Below, in pieces: positions 7,844 through 15,522 of a DNA stretch of 27,752 nt (the first letter of the stretch is position 1; the number at the start of each line of letters is the position of its first letter). The notes beneath the pieces are model-generated. The model was not told where the DNA came from. It worked only from the letters and a program-made list of their open reading frames with translations, and did no database searches. The DNA is from Methylococcaceae bacterium UBA7658 (GTDB lineage: Bacteria; Pseudomonadota; Gammaproteobacteria; Methylococcales; Methylomonadaceae): the NCBI GenBank assembly GCA_002483425.1, contig DLHW01000002.1:1927-29678 (forward strand), in the 5' to 3' direction. A program made the translations under genes and the position numbers.

Positions 7844-8079
7844 CGGCGGCCTTCATCGCGAAGCTCCTGCCACGACAGGCCGTCGAGCGTGCAGCCCTTA
7901 CGCAGCATCTTTAATTTTGAAATTGCGTGGTCAATACGGGAACGGTCGGCGACCGCTACGGGAATAAGCCTCGCCAAGGGTTTTCCATGCCGGGTAATCA
8001 CGATTTCCTCGCCTTGCGCGACGCGCTCGAGCAGTGTGGACAAATGTGTTTTTGCTTCAAAAGCCCCGACTGTAATCAT
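7840..8079 (-). CDS. Phd/YefM-type antitoxin
   Basis: I start at ATG 8079 (79 aa, MITVGAFEAKTHLSTLLERV), which has AGG 8 bases upstream; the frame also opens at a TTG at 8094 that lacks this support. The N-terminal half is the DNA-binding Phd/YefM fold: AFEAKTHLSTLLERVAQGEE and VITRHGKPLARLIP are its hallmark segments. The C-terminal tail (KGCTLDGLSWQELRDEGRR) would wrap the toxin. It neutralises the PIN toxin encoded next and should repress its own promoter; a repeated palindromic site lies immediately upstream. Phd-type antitoxins with PIN toxins are a well-known VapBC variant. Confidence 0.9.
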   Translation of the reverse strand: MITVGAFEAKTHLSTLLERVAQGEEIVITRHGKPLARLIPVAVADRSRIDHAISKLKMLRKGCTLDGLSWQELRDEGRR

Positions 8080-8096
8080 TAAATAGACCTGCAATT

Positions 8097-8123
8097 CTAG
8101 TTTATCTTTTAAACTAGTTTATC
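8097..8123 (-). promoter_or_regulatory. Probable autoregulatory operator of the Phd/PIN module
   Basis: CTAGTTTATC occurs twice, at 8097-8106 and 8114-8123, 17 bp apart. The first copy also forms a perfect inverted repeat with the next bases: CTAGTTT (8097-8103) and AAACTAG (8111-8117) with a 7-bp spacer. The site starts 17 bp upstream of the antitoxin ATG, where Phd-family repressors usually bind. Confidence 0.55.
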
Positions 8124-8131
8124 ATAATAGT

Positions 8132-8221
8132 CGTAGATCAGGCAGAGCGAAAGCGAAGCCTAACATCTAAAGCTTCGATTTATGTTGGGCTTCATTGCAT
8201 TCAGCCCACCTACGGCTCTGC
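8132..8221 (+). repeat. Palindromic interspersed-repeat remnant
   Basis: GCAGAGC (8142-8148) and GCTCTGC (8215-8221) are terminal inverted repeats, and CGTAG/CTACG pair alongside them. Internally CGAAGC pairs with GCTTCG, and TGGGCT with AGCCCA. The 10-mer GTTGGGCTTC (8184-8193) recurs at 9132. It looks like a small non-coding REP/MITE-like element between the two divergent toxin-antitoxin modules. Confidence 0.5.
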
Positions 8222-8359
8222 ATCATCCAAGCAAATCAGGAGAGGCATTTTAAACTCAAGGTTGATTTGTGAACCCTAACAACCAGAACATTTCACATGT
8301 TTAAACACGTGTAATAACCTGTTATATTGCACCCAACAGTAATAACACCGGTACGAACA

Positions 8360-8584
8360 ATGATTAGCTTAAAACTTACCCAAATTGGCAATTCAACAGG
8401 CGTTGTGCTGCCCAAAGAAGCATTGGAAAAATTACGTGTCACCAAAGGCGACACCATTTATTTAACTGAAACGCCGGATGGCTTTCGTATTACGCCCTAC
8501 AATACAGAATTTGAGCAACAAATGTCCGTGGCGAGGGAGATCATGAAAAAACGCCGAGCCGTTTTGCGCGAGCTGGCTAAGTGA
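8360..8584 (+). CDS. AbrB/MazE-type antitoxin
   Basis: I start at ATG 8360, giving 74 aa (MISLKLTQIGNSTGVVLPKE); the frame is open from a TTG at 8327 but the extra residues do not fit the family. The swapped-hairpin AbrB/MazE DNA-binding domain covers residues 1-45, with IGNSTGVVLPKEALEKL and GDTIYLTETPDGFRITPY. A basic, helical C-terminal tail (MSVAREIMKKRRAVLRELAK) would bind the toxin. Its stop overlaps the Doc-type toxin start by 4 bp (GTGA), so translation is coupled. The ribosome site is weak. Confidence 0.9.
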   Translation: MISLKLTQIGNSTGVVLPKEALEKLRVTKGDTIYLTETPDGFRITPYNTEFEQQMSVAREIMKKRRAVLRELAK

Positions 8585-8961
8585 CAGATATTATTTGGTT
8601 GCTGGAAGAAACCGTGCTGGCTTTTCATGAAAAACAACTTGCCGAACATGGCGGTGGCGTAGGCATCCGTGATGGTGGCTTGCTCGAATCGGCATTGGCT
8701 AGGCCGAAGCAATTAGCCTTTTACGGCAATACCGATATCGCAGGATTAGCGGCAGCTTACGGCTTCGGTTTGATAAAAAACCATCCTTTCGTAGACGGCA
8801 ACAAGCGTGTAGCCTTGGTTGCTACGGAAACCTTTTTGGCACTCAATGGCGTGTACCTAACCGCCGACGATGCTGATTGTGTCTCGACCTTTATGCAATT
8901 GGCATCAGGTGAAATAAGTGAAGAGGATTTTGCGGATTGGCTTAGGAAAAATACGGTATGA
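8581..8961 (+). CDS. doc: Doc-family (Fic fold) toxin
   Basis: The 126-aa protein starts at GTG overlapping the antitoxin stop. The Fic/Doc active-site motif HPFVDGNKRVAL is intact at residues 68-79, and the N-terminal GGGVGIRDGGLLESALARPK is typical of Doc proteins. Doc of phage P1 phosphorylates elongation factor Tu and so halts translation; the same role is inferred here. The classical partner is a Phd antitoxin, whereas this one sits with an AbrB/MazE-type antitoxin, a pairing also common in genomes. All motif residues are present, so the toxin should be active. Confidence 0.93.
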   Translation: MTDIIWLLEETVLAFHEKQLAEHGGGVGIRDGGLLESALARPKQLAFYGNTDIAGLAAAYGFGLIKNHPFVDGNKRVALVATETFLALNGVYLTADDADCVSTFMQLASGEISEEDFADWLRKNTV

Positions 8962-9003
8962 CATGCCAAACAGTCTTTACGCTAAGGCAGGAGAACCCAT
9001 TGG

Positions 9004-9103
9004 TAGGTAATTATCATGTGGTTGGTAATGCTACACGGAAACGGCAGCGCTTGTTTGGCGACCATCGGTGTTGCAAGTTTAGCTTCGCCAAATAATTTAC
9101 CTA
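9004..9103. repeat. Nested inverted repeats, about 100 bp
   Basis: TAGGTAATTAT (9004-9014) and ATAATTTACCTA (9092-9103) form an outer imperfect stem. TTTGGCGA (9054-9061) and TCGCCAAA (9085-9092) form a perfect inner 8-bp stem with a 23-base loop. The segment lies in the 254-bp gap between the doc toxin and the propeller gene. It may be a structured RNA, a degenerate mobile repeat or chance; no coding sequence is convincing. Confidence 0.35.
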
Positions 9104-9131
9104 TCGTACGAAGTGGGTTATTCATAATGAC

Positions 9132-9172
9132 GTTGGGCTTCACAAGCTCCCCCGCAACCTACGAAGCCCAAC
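9132..9172. repeat. Short palindromic element, GTTGGGCTTC/GAAGCCCAAC
   Basis: A perfect 10-bp inverted repeat (9132-9141 and 9163-9172) surrounds 21 bases that include CGCAACCTAC. The GTTGGGCTTC arm is identical to that at 8184-8193. It lies about 45 bp beyond the 3' end of the minus-strand propeller gene and could also act as a transcription end for either neighbour. Confidence 0.5.
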
Positions 9173-9215
9173 TTACCGCGTTGACCCTATTTATTTTTAC
9201 GCCCAACTTATGGTC

Positions 9216-11084
9216 TTATTTGGCAATTTTATTTATCGTCCTGCTAGCGGTGTCACTCCAGTAGACATTGAGGCCATCAATAACGATAGCATTCGAGATG
9301 TCATACCGCCCAAGTGTGGGTGCAAGTATTGATACTAACCCGCCTGTTTTAGGCGCTTTTCTTACATATTCTTGGTTTACCCAAAATAAGTACGATGAAC
9401 CCAAAGCCAAGCCACAAGGAGCCGGGAAGCATTCATCATTCTGCAATGTAACTATGTTCCCTCCATTTGTACTAACTTTTCTGATATTTCCAGTATCGTG
9501 TTCGGAAAAAAACAAGCTTTCACCGTCAACCACAAAATCCGAAAGGAAGGGAAGTCCGGACGCTAGCGTCGTTACTGTGCCTCCGAGTTTTGGAACCTTT
9601 AACAGGGTGTCATAATCGCTCATCCAATAAACATTCGCGGCATCTGATCGAATTCTGCCGCCATAACCAGTAAGTTGATTGGAAAGCGTCGCTATTACGC
9701 CGCCGTTGACAGGAATTTTACGAATAACCGAAACGTATTTTTCTACCCAATAAACATATTTGCCATCCGTGACGAGATCCGCTATTTCGTCAGGTGCAAT
9801 AGCTAACCTTATCAACTTTCCATCGCTCAACCGTAACTTTTTGATAGTAGCTTTATCAGCGATATAGATATTACCGGCATCGGCCGCGATTGGCGCCAAA
9901 TCAGTCATGACACCACTAACAACAGTATCGACTGTTCCAGTGCTTAAAATAATCCGGGAAATCCTACCATTTCCGGCAATTGAATCACCTTCCGCCCAGA
10001 AGAGACTATCGATAGAACTGGCTAAACGTTGCGAACCCACCAAATTGTTTGAAAGTGTGGCGATAACTCCACCAGCTAGCGGAGTTTTACGAATTAACCC
10101 TTTCACCGGATAAACGCAACATCTCTCTTGAAGCCAAATGGCGCTATCGGCTGTCAAAACAAAATCTCTAGGCAAATAGAGACCCTTCGCTAAAGTACTC
10201 GCAGAACCGCCAACCAACGAAACGCTATTAAGACTGTTTTCATCGATCCAATAAGCGTTTGATCCTTTTGCTCTAATTTTTCGTAAAAGGGTGGATGACT
10301 TTCCGAAAGCTGAAGGCGAACCTCCCGACGTAGAAACCTTTAATAGCTGTGAACCGCTCTGTGGATAGGGATATAAATGCTCAGCAAAAATAATCTCGCC
10401 GCCAGCAATGGCAATACTTTGCGCCAAAAACTTTGTAGTACTGGCATAAACAGTACTTACAGTACCGCCGCCGAGCGGCATTTTCCTGATAGCGCCTCCG
10501 CCTGGCGCATTATTTTCCAACCAATATAAATGGGTACTATCGCGCGCCAGTGAAACAATCGGCTTAAAATTTGTAGTAACCAGAGAAGTTACACTTCCAT
10601 TCACACGATTAACTTTACTAATGGTGTAAGTATCTGGTGAACTTTTCGACGTAACCAAATAAACATTCTCACTATCAACGATGAGATCAAAAGTGCCGCC
10701 TGCACAATTGTCACCTATTCCTAAAGGTCTAGTTTGCCCTGTAGTCAACGAGGTATTGTTCAAAATGAGAATAACGCTTTGACCCGTACAGCCAGAGGGG
10801 GACTTCCCTTCTCTTGTGTCAAGCCAATACATTTGGTTGCCAGTGGTCACCATATTTGCTGGCACACCGATTTTTCTGACTAATGGGCTTACAAGGCCGC
10901 CATTCACCGAAATTTTTTTTATGGGCGTTTCGCTAATGTCCGACCAATATAGCGTGGCGTTTCTTAATTCGATATCGGAACTGGTTACGTTGTTAACTAT
11001 TACCGATCCATACACCATCTGAAAACTAAAGATTGCACTCACGAAAATAACGATATTCATTATATATCTTGTATACGTTTGCAT
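9216..11084 (-). CDS. Secreted multi-repeat beta-propeller protein
   Basis: I start at ATG 11084 (622 aa) because AAGGAGA ends 4 bases before it; the frame extends 19 residues further upstream without such a site. A signal peptide is clear: MQTYTRYIMNIVIFVSAIFS then QMVYG, with cleavage likely after Gly25. The mature part is built of about 14 units of roughly 42 residues. Each has a YW-(I/L/V/S)-(D/E)-like strand (for example LYWSD, MYWLD, AYWIDE, VYWVEK, VYWMSD, VYWSDT) followed by IRKxPxxGGxVxTL. This matches YWTD/LDL-receptor-like and DUF5050-like propellers; 14 units would fit two seven-bladed domains. No enzyme motif is visible, so the function is unknown; an extracytoplasmic binding or adhesion role is only a guess. 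It stands alone in an accessory stretch. Confidence 0.85.
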   Translation of the reverse strand: MQTYTRYIMNIVIFVSAIFSFQMVYGSVIVNNVTSSDIELRNATLYWSDISETPIKKISVNGGLVSPLVRKIGVPANMVTTGNQMYWLDTREGKSPSGCTGQSVILILNNTSLTTGQTRPLGIGDNCAGGTFDLIVDSENVYLVTSKSSPDTYTISKVNRVNGSVTSLVTTNFKPIVSLARDSTHLYWLENNAPGGGAIRKMPLGGGTVSTVYASTTKFLAQSIAIAGGEIIFAEHLYPYPQSGSQLLKVSTSGGSPSAFGKSSTLLRKIRAKGSNAYWIDENSLNSVSLVGGSASTLAKGLYLPRDFVLTADSAIWLQERCCVYPVKGLIRKTPLAGGVIATLSNNLVGSQRLASSIDSLFWAEGDSIAGNGRISRIILSTGTVDTVVSGVMTDLAPIAADAGNIYIADKATIKKLRLSDGKLIRLAIAPDEIADLVTDGKYVYWVEKYVSVIRKIPVNGGVIATLSNQLTGYGGRIRSDAANVYWMSDYDTLLKVPKLGGTVTTLASGLPFLSDFVVDGESLFFSEHDTGNIRKVSTNGGNIVTLQNDECFPAPCGLALGSSYLFWVNQEYVRKAPKTGGLVSILAPTLGRYDISNAIVIDGLNVYWSDTASRTINKIAK

Positions 11085-11715
11085 ATGGTCTCCTTTTGAA
11101 TACGTACTAGGTCCGAAACTATGTTTGACAAAAATTTTCAACCTCTGAGATTAATTTGGCTCCTGACCCACACCTTTCAACCGAACTAAAAAGTACTCCA
11201 ATGTAACTCAATTACTTAACACACTCCGGAAACTCGCCATTCTTCTAATTAAAAGCCTACTTACATTTCGTTTTTTAATTTCATTAAATCCAAATAATTA
11301 GTTGATCCTGAAAAACTCTAAGTTAAGGGGATAAAAGAAGAAGCCAGTTACCATACCCCCACGCGTGATACTAATGATATCACCGTTAGCAATCGAACTT
11401 CCCTGAACCAGGATTCTAATTAAAAGATACTCGGATGGTTTCGTGGCATATTGATCCAAATCAATAATTATTTAGATAATTTCCTTAACTTCAAAAAACA
11501 ACGATGTTTTTTTCTAGCTCAGAATTGTTTATGTGAAATTATCTTTATGAATCTATGAATACCAACAATCTGATACCTCGAAGGTCGGGTAATGGAAGGC
11601 TATTAAAATTCAAAACTTCAGATGATTTGTTATGCAAATGTCTGGAAAGGCACCATGACCGACCTTTAGGATTGAATCGTTCCCATGCCACGGCGTGAAA
11701 ACGATTTAATTTCTT
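11085..11715. other. A+T-rich intergenic stretch without a convincing gene
   Basis: About 630 bp separate the propeller start from the end of sucD. No frame of useful length or family resemblance is seen on either strand. The first 70 bp should carry the propeller gene promoter; TTGTCA and TAGTAC on the minus strand are weak candidates. TTCTAATTAAAAG occurs twice (11243-11255 and 11414-11426), and a longer inverted repeat lies near the sucD end. Confidence 0.6.
11581..11666. repeat. 86-bp segment with imperfect terminal inverted repeats
   Basis: AAGGTCGGGTAATGG (11581-11595) and CCATGACCGACCTT (11653-11666) are inverted copies, with AAGGTCGG perfect and ATGG matching after a small gap. The 57 bp between them are A+T rich and non-coding. 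Length and ends would suit a miniature mobile element, but no flanking duplication was found. Confidence 0.35.
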
Positions 11716-12585
11716 TTATTTACAACAAGCCTTAATCGCCGCGCCAATATCCGTCGGCGAATTCACCACTTCAACCCCAGCCGCCCTGAGCGCAGCCACT
11801 TTGCCTTCTGCCGTGCCTTTGCCGCCCGTTACAATCGCCCCTGCATGCCCCATGCGTTTACCCGCTGGCGCGGTAAGTCCTGCGATGTAGGCAACCACGG
11901 GTTTGGAGACATGGGCTTTGATGTAGTCGGCAGCGGCTTCTTCGTCGCTGCCGCCGATTTCGCCGACCATGACGATGCCTTTGGTTTGGTCGTCGGCTTG
12001 GAATCGGCTGAGTACGTCGATGAAGTTCATGCCGCGGATCGGGTCGCCTCCGATGCCGACGCAAGTGCTTTGGCCCAAGCCTTCGTTGGTGGTTTGAAAG
12101 ACGGATTCGTAAGTTAAAGTACCGGAACGTGAAACGATGCCGATTGATCCGGGAAGATGGATTTTGCCCGGCATGATACCGATCTTGCATTCCCCTGGCG
12201 TGATGACGCCGGGGCAGTTCGGGCCGATAAGTAAGGTATCGGTTTGCGCCAGTGCGGCTTTCACTTTGAGCATCTGCAGGATGGGGATGCCTTCGGTAAT
12301 GCAAACGATGATTTTAATGCCTGCATCGAAGGCTTCCAGGATGGCGTCCGCCGCATAGAAGGGCGGCACGTAGATCATGCTGGCGGTTGCGCCGGTTGCG
12401 GTTACAGCGTCTTGCACGGTATTGAACACGGGTAGCCCTAAATGGGTTTCGCCGCCGCGTTCTGGCGTTACGCCACCGACCATTTGAGTGCCATATTCCA
12501 GTGCGCCTTGGGAATGGAAAGTGCCTTGCTTGCCGGTGAAGCCCTGGCAGATGACTTTGGTGTTCTTGTCGATCAATATGCTCAT
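11716..12585 (-). CDS. sucD: Succinyl-CoA synthetase alpha subunit
   Basis: The 289-aa protein matches E. coli SucD in length. The N-terminal CoA-binding Rossmann fold has ICQGFTGKQGTFHSQGALEYGT (residues 12-33), with GPNCPGVITPGECKIGIMPG at 121-140. The catalytic histidine that is phosphorylated is His247 in GHAGAIVTGGKGTAEGK. With the beta subunit it interconverts succinyl-CoA and succinate with nucleotide phosphorylation in the TCA cycle. Its ATG overlaps the sucC stop by 4 bp, so the two subunits are translationally coupled. Malate-CoA ligase of the serine cycle is homologous, but similarity along the beta subunit favours SucCD. It ends with Cys-Cys-Lys rather than the usual tail. Confidence 0.95.
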   Translation of the reverse strand: MSILIDKNTKVICQGFTGKQGTFHSQGALEYGTQMVGGVTPERGGETHLGLPVFNTVQDAVTATGATASMIYVPPFYAADAILEAFDAGIKIIVCITEGIPILQMLKVKAALAQTDTLLIGPNCPGVITPGECKIGIMPGKIHLPGSIGIVSRSGTLTYESVFQTTNEGLGQSTCVGIGGDPIRGMNFIDVLSRFQADDQTKGIVMVGEIGGSDEEAAADYIKAHVSKPVVAYIAGLTAPAGKRMGHAGAIVTGGKGTAEGKVAALRAAGVEVVNSPTDIGAAIKACCK

Positions 12586-13751
12586 GCTGCACCCCCTGCC
12601 AAAGCCACTACTTGTTCGGCGGCATGGGATAAGTCTTCAGAAGCAAATAAATTCAAACCCGTATTACTTAATAATGCCCGGCCTTCTTCAACGTTGGTGC
12701 CTTCCAGCCTGACCACGACGGGTATCGCGACATGGACTTGCTTGATGGCTTCCAAAATGCCTTGGGCAATCACGTCGCATTTGACGATGCCACCAAAAAT
12801 GTTGACCAGCACGGCTTTAACGTTGCTATCGGACAAGATCAATTTGAACGCTTCGCAAACTTTTTCCACGTTCGTTCCGCCGCCGACATCGAGGAAGTTG
12901 GCGGGTTTGCCGCCTTTAAGCTTCACTAAGTCCATCGTCGCCATCGCCAGCCCCGCACCGTTCACCATACAGCCGATATTGCCGTCCAGGGTGATGTAGT
13001 TCAGGCCGAATTGTTGCGCCTCATTTTCGCGCGCGTCTTCCTGGGTTTCATCCTTGAACGCCCTTATGTCGGGATGCAGCGCCAAAGCGTTATCGTCGAA
13101 GTTGATTTTGGCATCCAAGGCCAATAATTCGCCGCTATCGGTCACGATGAGTGGGTTTATTTCGATTTGGCTGGCGTCCTTATCTAAAAACAAGTTAACC
13201 ATGCCTTGCATAATCTTTTCCAACGCTTTGTGTTGCGGGCCTTTTAAACCTAAAGCATAGGCAACATTGCGGCATTGATAGGGCTGTAGGCCGGTTATCG
13301 GATTAATTTTTACCGATAATATTTTATCGGGGGTTTCATGGGCGACCGTTTCAATGTCCATGCCTCCCGCTGCCGAAGCAATAAAAATCATCCGCTCGCT
13401 ACTGCGATCTACTAACAGACTAAGGTAAAGTTCGCGCGCGATTGGGTATGTCAATTCAATCAATACCTGATTGACAGGCAATCCGGCTGCATCCGTTTGA
13501 TGTGTGATTAATCGTCTGCCGATCATCGAATCCACAATGTCCTTAACCTCAGCGCTGTTCTTGGTTAGCTTGACGCCGCCCGCTTTGCCTCTACCGCCCG
13601 CATGGACTTGCGCCTTGACGACCCAGCCGCTTCCCCCGAGCTTGGCGGTAATATCTTGGGCGTCTGCCGCGGAACTTGCCGCCATGCCGGCGGGAACCGG
13701 TATCCCGTAGTCCAAAAACAGCCGTTTGGCTTGGTATTCATGAATGTTCAT
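12582..13751 (-). CDS. sucC: Succinyl-CoA synthetase beta subunit
   Basis: The 389-aa protein (E. coli SucC has 388) begins MNIHEYQAKRLFLDYGIPVP. An ATP-grasp domain follows, with VVKAQVHAGGRGKAGGVKL at about 45-63 binding the nucleotide. IEINPLIV carries the metal-binding Glu-x-Asn. The C-terminal CoA-ligase domain has LDGNIGCMVNGAGLAMATMD and NIFGGIVKCDVIAQGI, very close to E. coli. It pairs with SucD to make the TCA-cycle enzyme. AGGGGA lies 8 bases before the ATG. It is divergent from pilS with 139 bp between, which should hold both promoters. Confidence 0.97.
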   Translation of the reverse strand: MNIHEYQAKRLFLDYGIPVPAGMAASSAADAQDITAKLGGSGWVVKAQVHAGGRGKAGGVKLTKNSAEVKDIVDSMIGRRLITHQTDAAGLPVNQVLIELTYPIARELYLSLLVDRSSERMIFIASAAGGMDIETVAHETPDKILSVKINPITGLQPYQCRNVAYALGLKGPQHKALEKIMQGMVNLFLDKDASQIEINPLIVTDSGELLALDAKINFDDNALALHPDIRAFKDETQEDARENEAQQFGLNYITLDGNIGCMVNGAGLAMATMDLVKLKGGKPANFLDVGGGTNVEKVCEAFKLILSDSNVKAVLVNIFGGIVKCDVIAQGILEAIKQVHVAIPVVVRLEGTNVEEGRALLSNTGLNLFASEDLSHAAEQVVALAGGAA

Positions 13752-13890
13752 CGATCATTCCCCTGTTTTCTAAAATGTCCAAAAAGTTGCGCGACGAAAG
13801 ACGTGCTGTAAGATTACAAAAGATTCGTCTATAGTAATGATACCCGACAACGCGGGTTAAGTCCCCGGAAAACGCAATCTAATCGCCATC

Positions 13891-15522
13891 ATGTCTGTCA
13901 ATAACCCGAAAATCATCTATCCGTGTCCCTTTTCGAAAGGTTACGGAATGCCGTCCAGTCAAGCTTGGCAATTGCTCAGTATTTATTACGTCTACCGCTT
14001 TATTCTGGCTTGTTCGTTTGCACTTTTATCTTATTTCCGGATTGGTCACGCCTTGTTTAAAGGCGCCCACGATGTTCATTTATATACGTACAGCAGTGCG
14101 GCTTATGTTTTGATGACTTTGGTTTTAGGGTTTTTGATTTTTTGGCGGGTTTTCGGTTACAGCATATTAGCTCAGCTTTTAATTTTTACCGACATCATTA
14201 TGTTGACGCTACTTATGCATGCCTCCGGTGGTATCGGTAGCGGCGTTGGAATTTTACCCGCTATTTCGATAGCGGCGGGCGGTTTATTGATTGGCGGACG
14301 CTGCGCATTAGTGTTCGCAGCAATAGCGAGTATTGCGGTATTGGCCGCGGAAGTTTATACGGCGCAAATCGAATTGCTGGCAAAAGCAAATTACACATAT
14401 ACCGGAATGCTGGGGGCGACTTATTTTGCGATTGCTTTGCTTTCTGTTGTTTTAGCGCGAAGGTCGGAGCAAATCCTTAAGTTAGCCGATAGCCAGCAAG
14501 ACACCATTATTCAGTTGGAGGAACTGAATCAATATATTATTCAAAATTTGCAGTCCGGCATTATGCTTACCGATGAAGAACAAACTGTTCAGATGGCTAA
14601 TCAGTCCGCGCTGAGATTAACCAATACGGTCGAAATGCCCGAAAAACTCAGCGATATATCGGAAGAGTTATCCAATGCTTTCCAGCATTGGCTGGCGGCG
14701 TCCGAATCAAACGTAGCTATGTTACAAATTTCGAATAATACCGAGATTCAATGCCGTTTTGTTGCTCTTCCGACGCATCTTATTGTATTTTATATGATTA
14801 TATTAGAGGATGTTGTTTTATATAATCAACGTTTGCAGCAAAGTAAGCTGGCGTCTTTGGGGCGTTTGACCGCCAGTATTGCCCATGAAATCCGCAATCC
14901 CTTGGGAGCAATCAGTCATGCCGGTCAATTATTGACGGAAAGCCCGCATTTGCTGGAACAAGACCGGAGATTGACTAAAATTATTCAAACGAATTCGATG
15001 AGAGTAAACCGGATTATTGAAGATATATTGAGTTTATCCAGAAGAACCGATTCGGCCCGGGAAAAAATCAATTTAGCCGATTGGATGAACGAGTACTTGA
15101 CTAATTATTTCATTGAAAACGGCATTCAAGAGAATCTGTTTAAGTTGGCGGCAAATGATAAAAACTTGTGGGTTTTTATCGATCCTGCTCACTTAAAACA
15201 AATTTTAGATAATTTGTGTCAAAATGCATTACGGTACGGTAATCCTGAAAAAGGTGAAATTTTGATACAAGCGATCAATAGTCAACACGGCCCCTGCATT
15301 GAAGTTTGCGATAACGGTCAAGGAATTAGCCCCGAGCATAGAAAACAATTGTTTGAACCCTTTTTTACCACTTCCTCCAGCGGTACCGGATTAGGTCTTT
15401 ATATTTCACGAGAACTGGCGGAATTAAATCAAGCAAAATTAAGCTATTATTTATCGGGTGAAAATCGTAGTTGTTTTAGTCTCTGTTTACAAGACGCAAA
15501 CCTTACTAAAATTGAGATATGA
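13891..15522 (+). CDS. pilS: Sensor histidine kinase PilS
   Basis: The 543-aa protein begins with six hydrophobic segments (about residues 27-205), the membrane sensor fold of PilS. A cytoplasmic PAS-like linker (about 215-315) comes next. The HisKA dimerisation helix has SIAHEIRNPLGA, with phospho-acceptor His332. The HATPase domain shows N-box NLCQNALRYG, DNGQGI and GTGLGLYI. PilS senses membrane pilin in Pseudomonas and phosphorylates PilR to drive sigma-54 pilA transcription; the same role is inferred. The start is uncertain: ATG 13948 (MPSSQAWQLLS) has AAAGG upstream and would match the family length better than ATG 13891, which lacks a clear ribosome site. The stop overlaps pilR by 4 bp. 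Confidence 0.9.
   Translation: MSVNNPKIIYPCPFSKGYGMPSSQAWQLLSIYYVYRFILACSFALLSYFRIGHALFKGAHDVHLYTYSSAAYVLMTLVLGFLIFWRVFGYSILAQLLIFTDIIMLTLLMHASGGIGSGVGILPAISIAAGGLLIGGRCALVFAAIASIAVLAAEVYTAQIELLAKANYTYTGMLGATYFAIALLSVVLARRSEQILKLADSQQDTIIQLEELNQYIIQNLQSGIMLTDEEQTVQMANQSALRLTNTVEMPEKLSDISEELSNAFQHWLAASESNVAMLQISNNTEIQCRFVALPTHLIVFYMIILEDVVLYNQRLQQSKLASLGRLTASIAHEIRNPLGAISHAGQLLTESPHLLEQDRRLTKIIQTNSMRVNRIIEDILSLSRRTDSAREKINLADWMNEYLTNYFIENGIQENLFKLAANDKNLWVFIDPAHLKQILDNLCQNALRYGNPEKGEILIQAINSQHGPCIEVCDNGQGISPEHRKQLFEPFFTTSSSGTGLGLYISRELAELNQAKLSYYLSGENRSCFSLCLQDANLTKIEI

Noticed and set aside
9016..9264. 82-codon plus-strand frame after the doc gene with some hydrophobic character
   Set aside because: It runs through two inverted-repeat elements and into the end of the propeller gene, lacks a ribosome site and resembles no family.
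11716..13751. Reading sucC-sucD as malate-CoA ligase (mtkA-mtkB) of the serine cycle
   Set aside because: Lengths and segment-by-segment similarity follow E. coli SucC/SucD, and no serine-cycle gene is adjacent.
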